Shown here: piece after piece, positions 33,523-44,913 of the stretch
Numbering within the stretch: position 1 is the stretch's first letter
Layout: every line of letters starts with the position of its first letter
NCBI RefSeq assembly: GCF_005239135.1
Contig: NZ_QKNX01000006.1
Location: forward strand, 62,001 to 126,000
Reading direction: 5' to 3'
DNA length: 64,000 bases
DNA from: Natronomonas salsuginis
GTDB lineage: Archaea; Halobacteriota; Halobacteria; Halobacteriales; Haloarculaceae
The notes under the pieces: generated by a model
What the model was told of the DNA's origin: nothing
The model's database searches: none
The model's input: only the letters and a program-made list of their open reading frames with translations
Position numbers and translations under genes: made by a program

Positions 33523-34389
33523 ATGTTCACAAACTTCACCGACGAGCGGATCGACGTCGGCGACGCGACGTTGCGGGTGCGACGCCACGGTGAGGGGCCG
33601 CCGCTGTTGCTCTTACACGGCTATCCGGAAACGCACGCGATGTGGCACGCGGTCGCGCCGGAACTCGCGGACCGATTCTCCGTCGTCTGTCCCGATCTGC
33701 GCGGCTACGGCGACAGCCGCGGTCCGGATGATCCCGTGACCGAGGATTACTCGAACCGATCGATGGCAGGCGATATGACCGCGCTGATGGCCGAACTCGG
33801 CCACGACACATTCCGACTCGTCGGTCACGATCGCGGCGCTCGCGTGGGGTATCGACTGACGCTCGATGCGCCCGAGCGCGTCGAGCGCTTCGTCGCTCTC
33901 GACATCATCCCGACGCTCGAGACGTTCGAGGCCATGGACTACGAGTACGCCGAGTCGATGTACCACTGGCTGTTTCTCGCCCAAGCGTACCCGCTGCCCG
34001 AGACGCTCATCGGGGCCGACCCGACGTTCTACCTCGAGCACATGATGGAGCGGTGGAGCGCCTCCATGGACGGGTTCACCGACGAGGCGCTCGCCGAATA
34101 CCGCCGGTGCTTCGAGCAGCCGAGCGTCGTCCGCGCGAGCTGTGCGGACTATCGTGCGGGCTTTCACGTCGACACGGCCCACGACCGCGAGTCCCGGGCC
34201 ACGGGCGACAAAATCGAGTGTCCAATGTTGGCGCTTTGGGGGGCCGGGTCGGGGACCGTCTCCTTCGATCCGCTGGACGTCTGGGAGCGGTGGGCGAGCG
34301 ACGTTCGCGGGCGCGGACTCGACTGCGGGCACTTCCTGCCCGAGGAGGCCCCCGAGGAGACGCTCGCGGCGCTCGAGACGTTCCTCTGA
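33523..34389 (+). CDS. Alpha/beta hydrolase, haloacetate (fluoroacetate) dehalogenase-like
   Basis: A 288-residue alpha/beta hydrolase. The nucleophile elbow is GHDRGAR with Asp103 rather than Ser, giving a dehalogenase or epoxide-hydrolase type enzyme. Residues matching fluoroacetate dehalogenase are Asp103, Arg104, Arg107, a His-Trp pair at 148-149 (MYHWLF), Tyr210, acid Asp127 and catalytic His270 (CGHFLPEE). The family removes halide from 2-haloacetates by attack on the C-halogen bond. The full set suggests defluorination or dechlorination of haloacetate, but epoxide hydrolysis cannot be excluded. The SDR gene starts 51 bp downstream. Confidence 0.82.
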   Translation: MFTNFTDERIDVGDATLRVRRHGEGPPLLLLHGYPETHAMWHAVAPELADRFSVVCPDLRGYGDSRGPDDPVTEDYSNRSMAGDMTALMAELGHDTFRLVGHDRGARVGYRLTLDAPERVERFVALDIIPTLETFEAMDYEYAESMYHWLFLAQAYPLPETLIGADPTFYLEHMMERWSASMDGFTDEALAEYRRCFEQPSVVRASCADYRAGFHVDTAHDRESRATGDKIECPMLALWGAGSGTVSFDPLDVWERWASDVRGRGLDCGHFLPEEAPEETLAALETFL

Positions 34390-34440
34390 GTCGTCCGCTC
34401 GCCGCAAACTGTTAACACCGTCGCGGGCGACGCCGATACC

Positions 34441-35184
34441 ATGGCAGAGACGACTTCGACGCTTTCGGGTGACGCGGCCATCGTGACCGGCGCGAGTTCG
34501 GGGATCGGCCGCGAAACCGCGCTCGCGCTCGCCCGCGAGGGTGTGGACGTGACGCTGGCTGCGCGTCGCGAGGAACGACTCGACGCGCTCGCCGACCGGA
34601 TCGAGCGCGAGACCGACGCGACGGCCATCGCCGTCCCGACCAACGTCCGCGACGAGGACGGCGTCGAGGCGCTCGTCGAGACCGCAGTCGATCGGTTCGG
34701 CGGGCTCGATATCCTTCTCAACAACGCGGGGGTGGTCGTCGGCGGGGACATCGAGGAGCTGTCGACCGAAAAGTACCGGCTCATGATGGAGACGAACGCC
34801 GACGGGATGTTCTTCGCGACGCGAGCGGCCCTCCCGCACCTCCGCGAGTCGGGCGGGACGATCGTGTTCATCGGGAGCTTCGCGGGCCAGTACGCCCGGT
34901 CGTACAACCCCGCCTACGCCGCGACGAAGTGGTGGGCCCGCGGGTTCGCCCAGAGCGTCGCCGCCCAGACCGGCGGCGACATCGCGGTCACCACGATCAA
35001 CCCCTCCGAAGTCCGCACGGAGATCGCCGCCGAGACGGGCCGGAGCTTTGCCGAACGCTTCGACGAGGACGAGGCCATCGAACCGGAGGACGTCGCCGAG
35101 GCCGTCGTCTTCGCCGCCGGCCAGGAGAACGCGATGGTGAGCGAGCTCGATCTGTACCGACGCGACAAGTTCTCCGTGCTTTGA
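34441..35184 (+). CDS. Short-chain dehydrogenase/reductase
   Basis: A 247-residue classical SDR oxidoreductase. The cofactor motif is TGASSGIGRETAL (about 17-29), followed by AARREERLD, which with its Arg pair suggests NADP preference. NNAG is present, and the catalytic residues are Ser in FIGSFAGQ and Tyr/Lys in YNPAYAATKW. The substrate is unknown. It may be co-transcribed with the dehalogenase-like hydrolase (51-bp gap), although GTTAACA just before its ATG could be an independent promoter element. Confidence 0.9.
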   Translation: MAETTSTLSGDAAIVTGASSGIGRETALALAREGVDVTLAARREERLDALADRIERETDATAIAVPTNVRDEDGVEALVETAVDRFGGLDILLNNAGVVVGGDIEELSTEKYRLMMETNADGMFFATRAALPHLRESGGTIVFIGSFAGQYARSYNPAYAATKWWARGFAQSVAAQTGGDIAVTTINPSEVRTEIAAETGRSFAERFDEDEAIEPEDVAEAVVFAAGQENAMVSELDLYRRDKFSVL

Positions 35185-35268
35185 GTCGCGCTGGATGGAT
35201 GTCCAGTATCCGCCGCTGATACTGACCGGGCGACAGTATCGGATCGCAAATATTTCAAAATAAGCAAG

Positions 35269-35276
35269 TTTTATAA
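35269..35276 (+). promoter_or_regulatory. Strong TATA element upstream of a possible small transcript
   Basis: TTTTATAA lies 27-34 bp before an ATG at 35303, in an AT-rich island (35246-35276) unlike its surroundings. It is not positioned for any annotated large gene. Confidence 0.5.
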
Positions 35277-35302
35277 CGTATCGGGGTATACGTGTGGTTG
35301 TA

Positions 35303-35416
35303 ATGCCCGGAACAACCGACGTGCGTTCACCCCGTTCGCGAGAAACTGGACGGTGCGGCGTACGGATACCGCCCGGAAGGCCCCGCTCGACGGAGGTGTC
35401 TCGTCACAGACCCTAG
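35303..35416 (+). CDS. Candidate small protein (37 aa)
   Basis: A short frame MPGTTDVRSPRSRETGRCGV... ending SRHRP, basic and Arg/Pro-rich, with one Cys. Its composition is unlike the acidic haloarchaeal proteome, so it may not be translated. The reason to list it is the well-placed TATA element upstream and the hairpin with T-run at 35587-35618, which together outline a transcript of about 310 nt. It could equally be a non-coding RNA. The rest of 35185-35648 holds nothing I recognise. Confidence 0.3.
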   Translation: MPGTTDVRSPRSRETGRCGVRIPPGRPRSTEVSRHRP

Positions 35417-35586
35417 CACAGATTCGGCTCAGACACCGCGGCTCCGCGGCCGGCTCCGTCCCGAACCGGCATCCATTGGCATGTGTGCCGGCCGCGACAC
35501 CTTTCGACGGTGACCATCGACGGCTCCTCGTGGCTCAGACTCCTTTGGGCCGTCGTCGGTTCACGACCTGTCATTCGGATCGACTG

Positions 35587-35618
35587 GAGCGCCCCGATGG
35601 GCGCTCCGTCGTATTTTT
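35587..35618 (+). terminator. Hairpin followed by T-run
   Basis: Perfect 8-bp inverted repeat GAGCGCCC/GGGCGCTC (35587-35594 and 35599-35606, loop CGAT), followed by CGTCGTATTTTT. It is oriented for plus-strand transcripts and could end a message starting near 35300. It lies just outside the 3' end of the convergent aminopeptidase gene. Confidence 0.5.
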
Positions 35619-35648
35619 CGCCCGTCAGCTACGCTTCGATCGGCTACG

Positions 35649-36740
35649 CTATTCTCCGAAGTCGTCCTCGAAGCGGAACGTGCCGTTCCGTTGGACGATC
35701 TCCCCGTCGACCTCGATGAACGACTCTTCGGCCATGTCGACGATCATGTCGACGTGAACTGCCGACTCGTTGGCCTCCCGTCCCTCCCCCACGCACTCGT
35801 CGTAGGCCCGTCCGATCGCCATGTGGACGGTGTCGCCCATCTTCTCGTCGAACAGCATGTTGTACGTGAAGCGGTCGATGTCGCGGTTCATCCCGATCCC
35901 CAACTCCCCGAGCCTGCGCGCGCCGGGATCGGTGTTCAACACCTCGGTCAGGAGGTCCTCGTTGTTATCGGCCGCGTGCTCGACGACCTCGCCACCCTCG
36001 AAGACCAGGTGTGCGTTCGTGATCTCGCGGCCCTGGTGGTACAGCGGCATGTCGAACAGCACCTCGCCCTCGACGCTGTCGGGAACGGGTGCGGTGAACA
36101 CCTCGCCGCCCGGCAGGTTCTTCTCGGCGTGATCGTTGAGCGTCTTCATCCCGTCGACGGACATCGTCACGTCGGTCACATCGCTGCTTTTGATCCGCAC
36201 CTCGCTCGCCGGGTCGAGAACCTCGACCATCCGCGCTTGGTACTCCCGCTGGGCGTCCCAGTCTTTGTTGATCGCGTCCCAGACGAAGTTCTCGTAGCCC
36301 TCCGTGCTCATCCCGGCCAGTTGGGCGTTCGCCTGCGAGGGGAACTGCGTGAGACACCACCGCTTCGAGAGCGCGACCTCCTGCACCGGCTGGCGGGCCT
36401 TCGCGTGCGCGGCCTGTTTTTCGGGTGGAACGTCGCTCTGTTCGGTTGCGTTCGCCTCCGCGCGGACGCGGATGAGCACGTCGCTCTCCTCGTAGAGGGC
36501 CTTCGCGTGCGTGGGCGTGTCGAGGTTCTCCGCATCGACCGACCGGAGGTACGCCCGCTGGGCGCGGCTGTCGCTCGCGAGGTGGATCGGCGTCGCGCCC
36601 CGATCGCCGACGACCTCGTGGAGGGCGACGGCGAGATTCTCGGCGACGGTCGGCGCGCTGATGACGACGTTGTCGCCGGGCTCGACGTTCGTCGAGTGAT
36701 CGACGACGATCTCGGCGTGTTCTCTGATTCGCGGGTCCAT
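35649..36740 (-). CDS. Aminopeptidase, M29 (thermophilic metalloprotease) family
   Basis: A 363-residue enzyme of complete length. N-terminal IVVDHSTNVEPGDNVVISAP is typical, then MPLYHQGREITNAHLVFEGGEVV, the metal-site segments ELGIGMNRDIDRFTYNMLFDEKMGDTVHMAIG and HVDMIVDM. The predicted activity is metal-dependent removal of N-terminal amino acids in the cytosol. It is a paralogue of the partial gene at the start of the window. It is divergent from the small zinc protein gene at 36849. Confidence 0.92.
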   Translation of the reverse strand: MDPRIREHAEIVVDHSTNVEPGDNVVISAPTVAENLAVALHEVVGDRGATPIHLASDSRAQRAYLRSVDAENLDTPTHAKALYEESDVLIRVRAEANATEQSDVPPEKQAAHAKARQPVQEVALSKRWCLTQFPSQANAQLAGMSTEGYENFVWDAINKDWDAQREYQARMVEVLDPASEVRIKSSDVTDVTMSVDGMKTLNDHAEKNLPGGEVFTAPVPDSVEGEVLFDMPLYHQGREITNAHLVFEGGEVVEHAADNNEDLLTEVLNTDPGARRLGELGIGMNRDIDRFTYNMLFDEKMGDTVHMAIGRAYDECVGEGREANESAVHVDMIVDMAEESFIEVDGEIVQRNGTFRFEDDFGE

Positions 36741-36848
36741 ACGCTACCGTCCTCACGCGCGCATCTATACGCTTGTGGTGGCGGTCGTCATTCTCGATCT
36801 CCGAACACGGGTGCTACGCCTAAGTGCCCGCCCGCCGAAGTCACTCGC

Positions 36849-37154
36849 ATGTGGAGTCGGCGCGATCGAACCGAGGTCGTCTGCATCGCGTGCGGCGACA
36901 CGCTCGACCGCACTGAGGCCCGCGAGTACGACAAACACGGCGACCGGTGGGATCGCCTCGACAAGGCGTTCGAGTACGTCTGTAAGCCCTGTCACCGCGA
37001 TCTCTGCCACCAACCGCGCCGCGGCCTTGAATCGTTGCTCGTCGATCTCGATGGCGCCTCCGTCTCCGCTCGCCGGTTCGTCGAGCGCTACTACGACGCC
37101 CTCGATTTGACGCGCGGTCCCGACGAGGGCGACGAACGCGAGCGAAGCCCCTGA
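36849..37154 (+). CDS. Small zinc-binding protein (DUF7562-like)
   Basis: A 101-residue protein with two zinc-ribbon half-sites: CIACGDTL near residue 12 and CKPCHRDLCHQ near residue 45, giving four or more Cys plus His. The remainder is helical (ARRFVERYYDAL). It belongs to a conserved haloarchaeal family without known function (DUF7562 from memory). The ATG at 36849 was chosen for the MWSRRDRTEVVCIACG start. The RNB nuclease gene follows 65 bp downstream with the same orientation. Confidence 0.78.
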   Translation: MWSRRDRTEVVCIACGDTLDRTEAREYDKHGDRWDRLDKAFEYVCKPCHRDLCHQPRRGLESLLVDLDGASVSARRFVERYYDALDLTRGPDEGDERERSP

Positions 37155-37219
37155 GACCGGAGGCGGCTCCGAACCGGTGGCCTCGCAACGCCTAACTGTC
37201 CGACCGCTCAAGGTCCGGC

Positions 37220-38524
37220 ATGACTGACCGCGACGAACAGGCGTACGCCGGCACCGCTGAGGGGCAGGGTCCCGTCCGGATCGACGAGGAACTCGCCCGC
37301 CACCTCGCGAACAAACGCGAGGAGCTCTTCGAGGAGTTCGAGATCCGCGACGAGTTCCCGAGCGAGGTGCTCGAGGAGGCCGAAACCCGCGCCGCCGACC
37401 CCGAGGGCGACATCGAATCCGAACTCGAGGAGCGCCGCGACCTCCGCGAGCTGACGACGTGGACCACCGACCCCGCCGACGCACAGGACTTCGACGACGC
37501 GATCTCGATCGAACGCACTGAGAAGGGGTACCGACTGTGGGTCCACATCGCCGACGTGACCCACTACGTGACGCCGGACACCGCGATGTGGGAGGAGGCG
37601 ACGAAGCGCGGGAACACGGTCTACCTCCCCGCCTGCACGATCCATATGCTGCCACCCGTGTTGGCCGAAACCGTCTGTTCGCTCGTTCCCAACGAGGATC
37701 GGCTCGCCCACACCGTCGAGATGCACATCAACGGCGAGACGCTCTCGCACGAGTCGATCGAGATCTACAAATCGGTCATCCACTCGGACGCCCGCCAGAC
37801 GTACAACGACTGCGAGGACCGCCTCGACGACTCCGACGCGCCGCTGCACGCCGAGAACAACCTGGCGTACGAGCTCGCGGAGCGACTCCACGAGCAGCGG
37901 AAGGAGGACGGCTCGCTCGTCCTCAACCCCAAGCGCGATCGCGCCCACACGATCATCGAGGAGTGCATGCTGAAGGCGAACAAGGCCGTCACGCACGAAC
38001 TCCAGTGGAGCCGCGGCCTCGAGGCGATGTTCCGCGTTCACCCCCAGCCGACGCCCCAGGAGTGGGACGAGGCGCTCACGGAGATTCAGGAACTCGACGG
38101 CGTTTCGATCCCCGGCGACGCGTGGGACGATCCTCGGAAGGCCGTCAACGCCACGCTCGAAGAAGCACCCGGCCGACAGCTCAACAAGATCCAGTGGGCC
38201 GTGATGAAGGTGATGCCGCGCGCGAAGTACATGTCCGATCCGTTCGGCGGGCACCACGCGCTGAACTTCGAGATCTACGGCCACTTCACCTCGCCGATTC
38301 GCCGACTTTCGGATCTCGTCAACCACTGGATCATCTACACGAACGACGTGCCTGAGGGAGTCGCAGAGCTCTGCGACCACGCTAGCGACAAACAGAAAGA
38401 CGCCGAGACCTGCGAGCGCATCTACAAGGACTTCCTCGAGGAGGTCGGGCTCGATCCCCACGCCGTCAACAACCGCGGTATCGAGGTCGTCGAGGACGCC
38501 GAAGACGCTCAGTACACGGCCTGA
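37220..38524 (+). CDS. RNB-domain ribonuclease (RNase II/R family)
   Basis: A 434-residue protein that is mainly an RNB exonuclease domain: DPADAQDFDDAISIERTEKGYRLWVHIADVTHYV with the Asp cluster that binds Mg2+, then LPPVLAETVCSLVPNEDRLAHTVEM and SPIRRLSDLVNHW. The family degrades single-stranded RNA 3' to 5'. It lacks the cold-shock and S1 domains of bacterial RNase R, the short form known in haloarchaea, where it is reported as RNase R-like. It probably follows the DUF7562-like gene in transcription. Confidence 0.93.
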   Translation: MTDRDEQAYAGTAEGQGPVRIDEELARHLANKREELFEEFEIRDEFPSEVLEEAETRAADPEGDIESELEERRDLRELTTWTTDPADAQDFDDAISIERTEKGYRLWVHIADVTHYVTPDTAMWEEATKRGNTVYLPACTIHMLPPVLAETVCSLVPNEDRLAHTVEMHINGETLSHESIEIYKSVIHSDARQTYNDCEDRLDDSDAPLHAENNLAYELAERLHEQRKEDGSLVLNPKRDRAHTIIEECMLKANKAVTHELQWSRGLEAMFRVHPQPTPQEWDEALTEIQELDGVSIPGDAWDDPRKAVNATLEEAPGRQLNKIQWAVMKVMPRAKYMSDPFGGHHALNFEIYGHFTSPIRRLSDLVNHWIIYTNDVPEGVAELCDHASDKQKDAETCERIYKDFLEEVGLDPHAVNNRGIEVVEDAEDAQYTA

Positions 38525-38544
38525 AACGCGTCGCTACCCACCGA

Positions 38545-38994
38545 TCACTCGATGTCCGCCATCCGTTCGGAGAAATCCCAGGTGTAGCACTTCTTCGGCT
38601 CGATCCGAATGTGGACCTCCCGACGATCGGCGGCGAGCAGCCCCGTCGCCAACTCGTTATCCGTGCCGCCGAGATACCGAGTCAGTAGCGTTTCCAACAG
38701 TACCTTGTCGTCGTCCGGTTCGATCGTCACCGTGCCGGACCCGCGAACGCCCCGGTAGGGTGGCTCGTTGTCGGAGATCTCGAACGCCACGCCGGGATCG
38801 GCGCGGAGGTACTCGACGACGTCAGCGTTGGCGCCCGTCGCGCAGTGGAACGCGCCGTCGTCGTAACGATACCACAGCGATAGCATCCACAGTCCACCGG
38901 ACGGGGTCCGGCAGGCGAGTCGGATCGGAACCGTCGCCTCCGCTAGGTAGCGCTCTGCCTCGGCTTCGGGCCACGCGCCGGTCCAAGTTGGCAT
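38545..38994 (-). CDS. Pyridoxamine 5'-phosphate oxidase-like flavin/split-barrel protein
   Basis: A 149-residue split beta-barrel protein: EAEAERYLAEATVPIRLACRTPSGGLWMLSLWYRYDDGAFHCAT, VVEYLRADPGVAFEISDN and YRGVRGSGTVTIEPD are PNPOx-fold patterns (F420- or FMN-binding). WDFSERMAD at the end is also typical. The substrate is unknown; many archaeal members bind F420 or haem. ATG 38994 is about 25 bp downstream of GTATTATAAC (minus, about 39015-39024), predicting a leaderless message. Confidence 0.85.
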   Translation of the reverse strand: MPTWTGAWPEAEAERYLAEATVPIRLACRTPSGGLWMLSLWYRYDDGAFHCATGANADVVEYLRADPGVAFEISDNEPPYRGVRGSGTVTIEPDDDKVLLETLLTRYLGGTDNELATGLLAADRREVHIRIEPKKCYTWDFSERMADIE

Positions 38995-39024
38995 GTGCGA
39001 ACTACGATCCGCGGCGTTATAATA

Positions 39025-39406
39025 CACGTCGAGAGCGCACTCGACCGTCGATTGTCACTCGGTGCGCATCGACTCTCGATCACGATCGTCGCTCGAAATC
39101 CACATCGAATGCCGGCGGCTCCGCGCTGTGCGGTTCGGGATTTTGGACTCCTCGGCGTAGTCGTCACATCACACCGTCGGGCGATCATGTAGACAGAAAT
39201 ATCGGTCTACACTATCCAGCGTCTCGGTGGTTTAGGCGTCACGCCGAGTTCGACGGTCCACCGCTCTGCTCATCGAAAATACGACTGAGGCGGTATTTAA
39301 ACCGAAAGAGGACGGCCGCTCACTTCGCTCGCATCCGATACCCGCACTCTGCTCCGAGTGCTCGCCACACAGCAAACCGGAGACTCGCGAGTTGGAATCA
39401 AAGAGG
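39025..39406. other. Gene-poor region upstream of tRNA-Asp with a degenerate tRNA-end copy
   Basis: No convincing coding frame. At 39287-39303 the plus strand reads GAGGCGGTATTTAAACC, matching 15 of 17 bases of the tRNA-Asp T-arm region at 39412-39428 (GAGGCGGGATTTGAACC). It could be an old attachment-site copy or chance. The remainder shows no repeat or RNA fold I recognise. Confidence 0.45.
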
Positions 39407-39479
39407 CGCCCGAGGCGGGATTTGAACCCGCGTCACGACCGTGACAGGGTCGTATGATGGGCCACTACACCACCCGGGC
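39407..39479 (-). tRNA. tRNA-Asp (anticodon GTC)
   Basis: On the minus strand the acceptor stem GCCCGGG/CTCGGGC (one G-U pair), anticodon stem CGACC/GGTCG with loop CTGTCAC (anticodon GTC at 39443-39445), T-arm GCGGG-TTCAAAT-CCCGC and discriminator G form a standard intron-free tRNA of 73 nt. CCA is not encoded. Confidence 0.95.
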
Positions 39480-39578
39480 TCCCTGCATCCGTCCGTAGCC
39501 GGGTTTGTACCTTAAGGCTTTCCAAAGGACGGCGCCGCGGTTCGTTCTCACACACCGACGGCGTTGGGTCGTGCCGGC

Positions 39579-40616
39579 TTACTCGGGTTTCAGTCCAGCG
39601 CCCTCGACGCGCATGACCGCCTCCCCGTCCGGGAGGTTTGGTGCGTCGACGAGTTTGACGATCCGCTTGTTCCCCTTGGACTTCTTGAGGTACATCCGGA
39701 ACGTCGATTTGTGCCCGAGGATGTTGCCGCCGATCGGCTTCGTCGGGTCACCGAAGAAGGCGTCTGGGTTCGACTGCACCTGGTTCGTGACGACCGTCGC
39801 GGCGTTGTAGAGGTTGCCGACCCGATCGATGTCGTGGAGGTGTTTGTTGAGCTTCTGTTGGCGGTTCGCGAGCTCGCCGCGGCCGACGTACTCCGCACGG
39901 AAGTGCGCCGTCAGCGAGTCGATACAGACGAGCCGGACGGGGTACTCGTCATCCTCGTACTCCGCGGCAATCTCTTTGGCCTTCTCGGCGAGCAGGATCT
40001 GGTGGTTCGAGTTGAACGCCTTGGCGACGTGGATCTTGTCGAGGAACGCCTGAATCAGCTCGTCCATCGCGTCGTCGTCGCTCGGGCCGCCCTCGATCTC
40101 CTGATCTTCCATCGCGGCTTCGAGGACCTCATCGGAGAGTCCGCGGACCATCTCTTCGATCCGCTCGGGGCGGAAGGTGTCCTCGCTATCGATGAAAATG
40201 CACCGCCCGTGGAGGCCACCGGCGTCGTTCGGCAACTGGACGTTCACTGCGAGCTGGTGGGTAATCTGGGACTTTCCGGCCCCGAACTCGCCGTACACCT
40301 CGGTGATCGATTGCGTCTCGACGCCGCCGCCGAGCATGTCGTCGACCTCCGGGATGAGCCACTTGAGCTTCCCGATCTGTTCGCGGCGCTCGAGCACGTC
40401 CGCCCCCGTTTCGAAGCCGCCGATATCTGCTGCGCTTCTGGCGGCTTGGATGATGTCGTTGGCGTTCGATTCGCCGATATCCGCCGTGTTCGAAAGCTCG
40501 GCCGGTCCGGCGACTGCGATACTCTGGTACGAATCGTATCCGTTCTCGCGCAGTTTGTCCGCGGTCGCGGGACCGACTCCCGGAAGCTCCTCCAGGTTCT
40601 CCGTGCTTGCTGCCAT
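39579..40616 (-). CDS. radA: DNA repair and recombination protein RadA
   Basis: The archaeal RecA/Rad51 recombinase, 345 residues, forming filaments on single-stranded DNA for strand exchange. The N-terminal HhH domain ([27 protein letters not shown]) is followed by Walker [22 protein letters not shown], Walker [12 protein letters not shown], the L2 region [22 protein letters not shown] and a C-terminal [17 protein letters not shown]. No intein is present. ATG 40616 gives the conserved [13 protein letters not shown] start and is about 25 bp from a TTTATG element on the minus strand. Confidence 0.97.
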   Translation of the reverse strand: MAASTENLEELPGVGPATADKLRENGYDSYQSIAVAGPAELSNTADIGESNANDIIQAARSAADIGGFETGADVLERREQIGKLKWLIPEVDDMLGGGVETQSITEVYGEFGAGKSQITHQLAVNVQLPNDAGGLHGRCIFIDSEDTFRPERIEEMVRGLSDEVLEAAMEDQEIEGGPSDDDAMDELIQAFLDKIHVAKAFNSNHQILLAEKAKEIAAEYEDDEYPVRLVCIDSLTAHFRAEYVGRGELANRQQKLNKHLHDIDRVGNLYNAATVVTNQVQSNPDAFFGDPTKPIGGNILGHKSTFRMYLKKSKGNKRIVKLVDAPNLPDGEAVMRVEGAGLKPE

Positions 40617-40748
40617 ACTCTTCCCTGTGACCGCCCGATACATAAAGCCTCGTCAACAGCTAGGTGAAAGTAAAACCGCGCGAGTGCGGTGGGGGAGATT
40701 CATTGCATTTCCGAACGTTTAGGTACGACTCCGCGTTCGAACGCGGGG

Positions 40749-41351
40749 TCAGCCCCAGGGGTGGCTATCGCCTTCGGGCCACATCGGGTACCAGTACGAG
40801 GTGTCGTCCTCCACGTCAAGTTCGCCGTCGAGATTGCTTTCGAGTTTGAACTCGAGGGTGCCGTCTCGCTCGCGTCCCCCTGTCGGAACGAACGGATAGT
40901 ACGCTCCACGTCGGAACGAGTAGATCCAGTACGCCGTCGTGTCGTCCCGTTCAAACGAAAACAGCGCCGCCAGCAGTCTGGAGCCGAACCCCTCCTCGAT
41001 GAGCGTATCGGAAGCGAAGTGGACGCTCGTGACGAGGTTCTCGAAGTCGGAATCTCGCAGTACGATCCAGTTGTAGCCGTGGCTGTCCTCGATGAACGAC
41101 GCCGAGGTCCCCGTCTCTTCCTCGCCGAGTTCGAGCACCGCCTCGACTTCCCGGCGAGCGTCACGGAACGCGGTGCTCTCGACGTTCCCAAAGCAAAGCG
41201 CCGCGTCCCCCGTGGGGACGAAATCCAGATCTGCCTCCATCGTCACGTACGCCGTGGACATCCCGAAGAGATCCTCAGGGTCCGCATCGCGAGTCGCGTC
41301 CGTCTCCGCGCTCCACCCGAGCGCCTGTCGAACTGCATCGAAGAGCCCCAT
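40749..41351 (-). CDS. pspAB: PspA-associated protein PspAB
   Basis: A protein of about 200 residues whose sequence (MGLFDAVRQALGWSAETDATRDADPEDLFGMSTAYVTMEADLDF, then GFGSRLLAALFSFE, YWIYSFRRGAYYPFVP and LEFKLESNLDGELDVEDDTSYWYPMWP) fits the haloarchaeal PspAB family. This family is named for genomic association with PspA stress proteins. No pspA gene is adjacent here; radA is downstream. Role unproven, probably membrane stress or protein quality control. Two consecutive ATGs (41354, 41351) are available. Confidence 0.75.
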   Translation of the reverse strand: MGLFDAVRQALGWSAETDATRDADPEDLFGMSTAYVTMEADLDFVPTGDAALCFGNVESTAFRDARREVEAVLELGEEETGTSASFIEDSHGYNWIVLRDSDFENLVTSVHFASDTLIEEGFGSRLLAALFSFERDDTTAYWIYSFRRGAYYPFVPTGGRERDGTLEFKLESNLDGELDVEDDTSYWYPMWPEGDSHPWG

Positions 41352-41570
41352 CATCGAGTAGCGGGGGCGCGAACCGCATAGGCGTTATCGTCGACTCGTA
41401 CCTGACGTCCCCGACCGCGCAGTACGCGCGCCACCCGGCAGTTCATATACGGAGACGAAGCCAGCGCCCGTATGTCCTGAGCGACCGTCGGTGGTCCGCC
41501 GAGGCGGGAGAGCGCAAAGCGTTATCGCGGAGCACGGGTCACCGGTCGACGCGTTCCGCCTGTTCGCCAG

Positions 41571-44835
<3,265 letters not shown>

Positions 44836-44913
44836 GGGAGTCACCTGTTAGGTACGATGTCGTGGGGACAACGCATGGTAGTTTTGATCCGCAGGCGGCT
44901 CGCCCCGATGGGG

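Noticed and set aside
35691-37154. A long plus-strand frame reading into the small zinc protein
   Set aside because: The first 1.1 kb is antisense to the M29 aminopeptidase. Only the end from ATG 36849 is protein-like.
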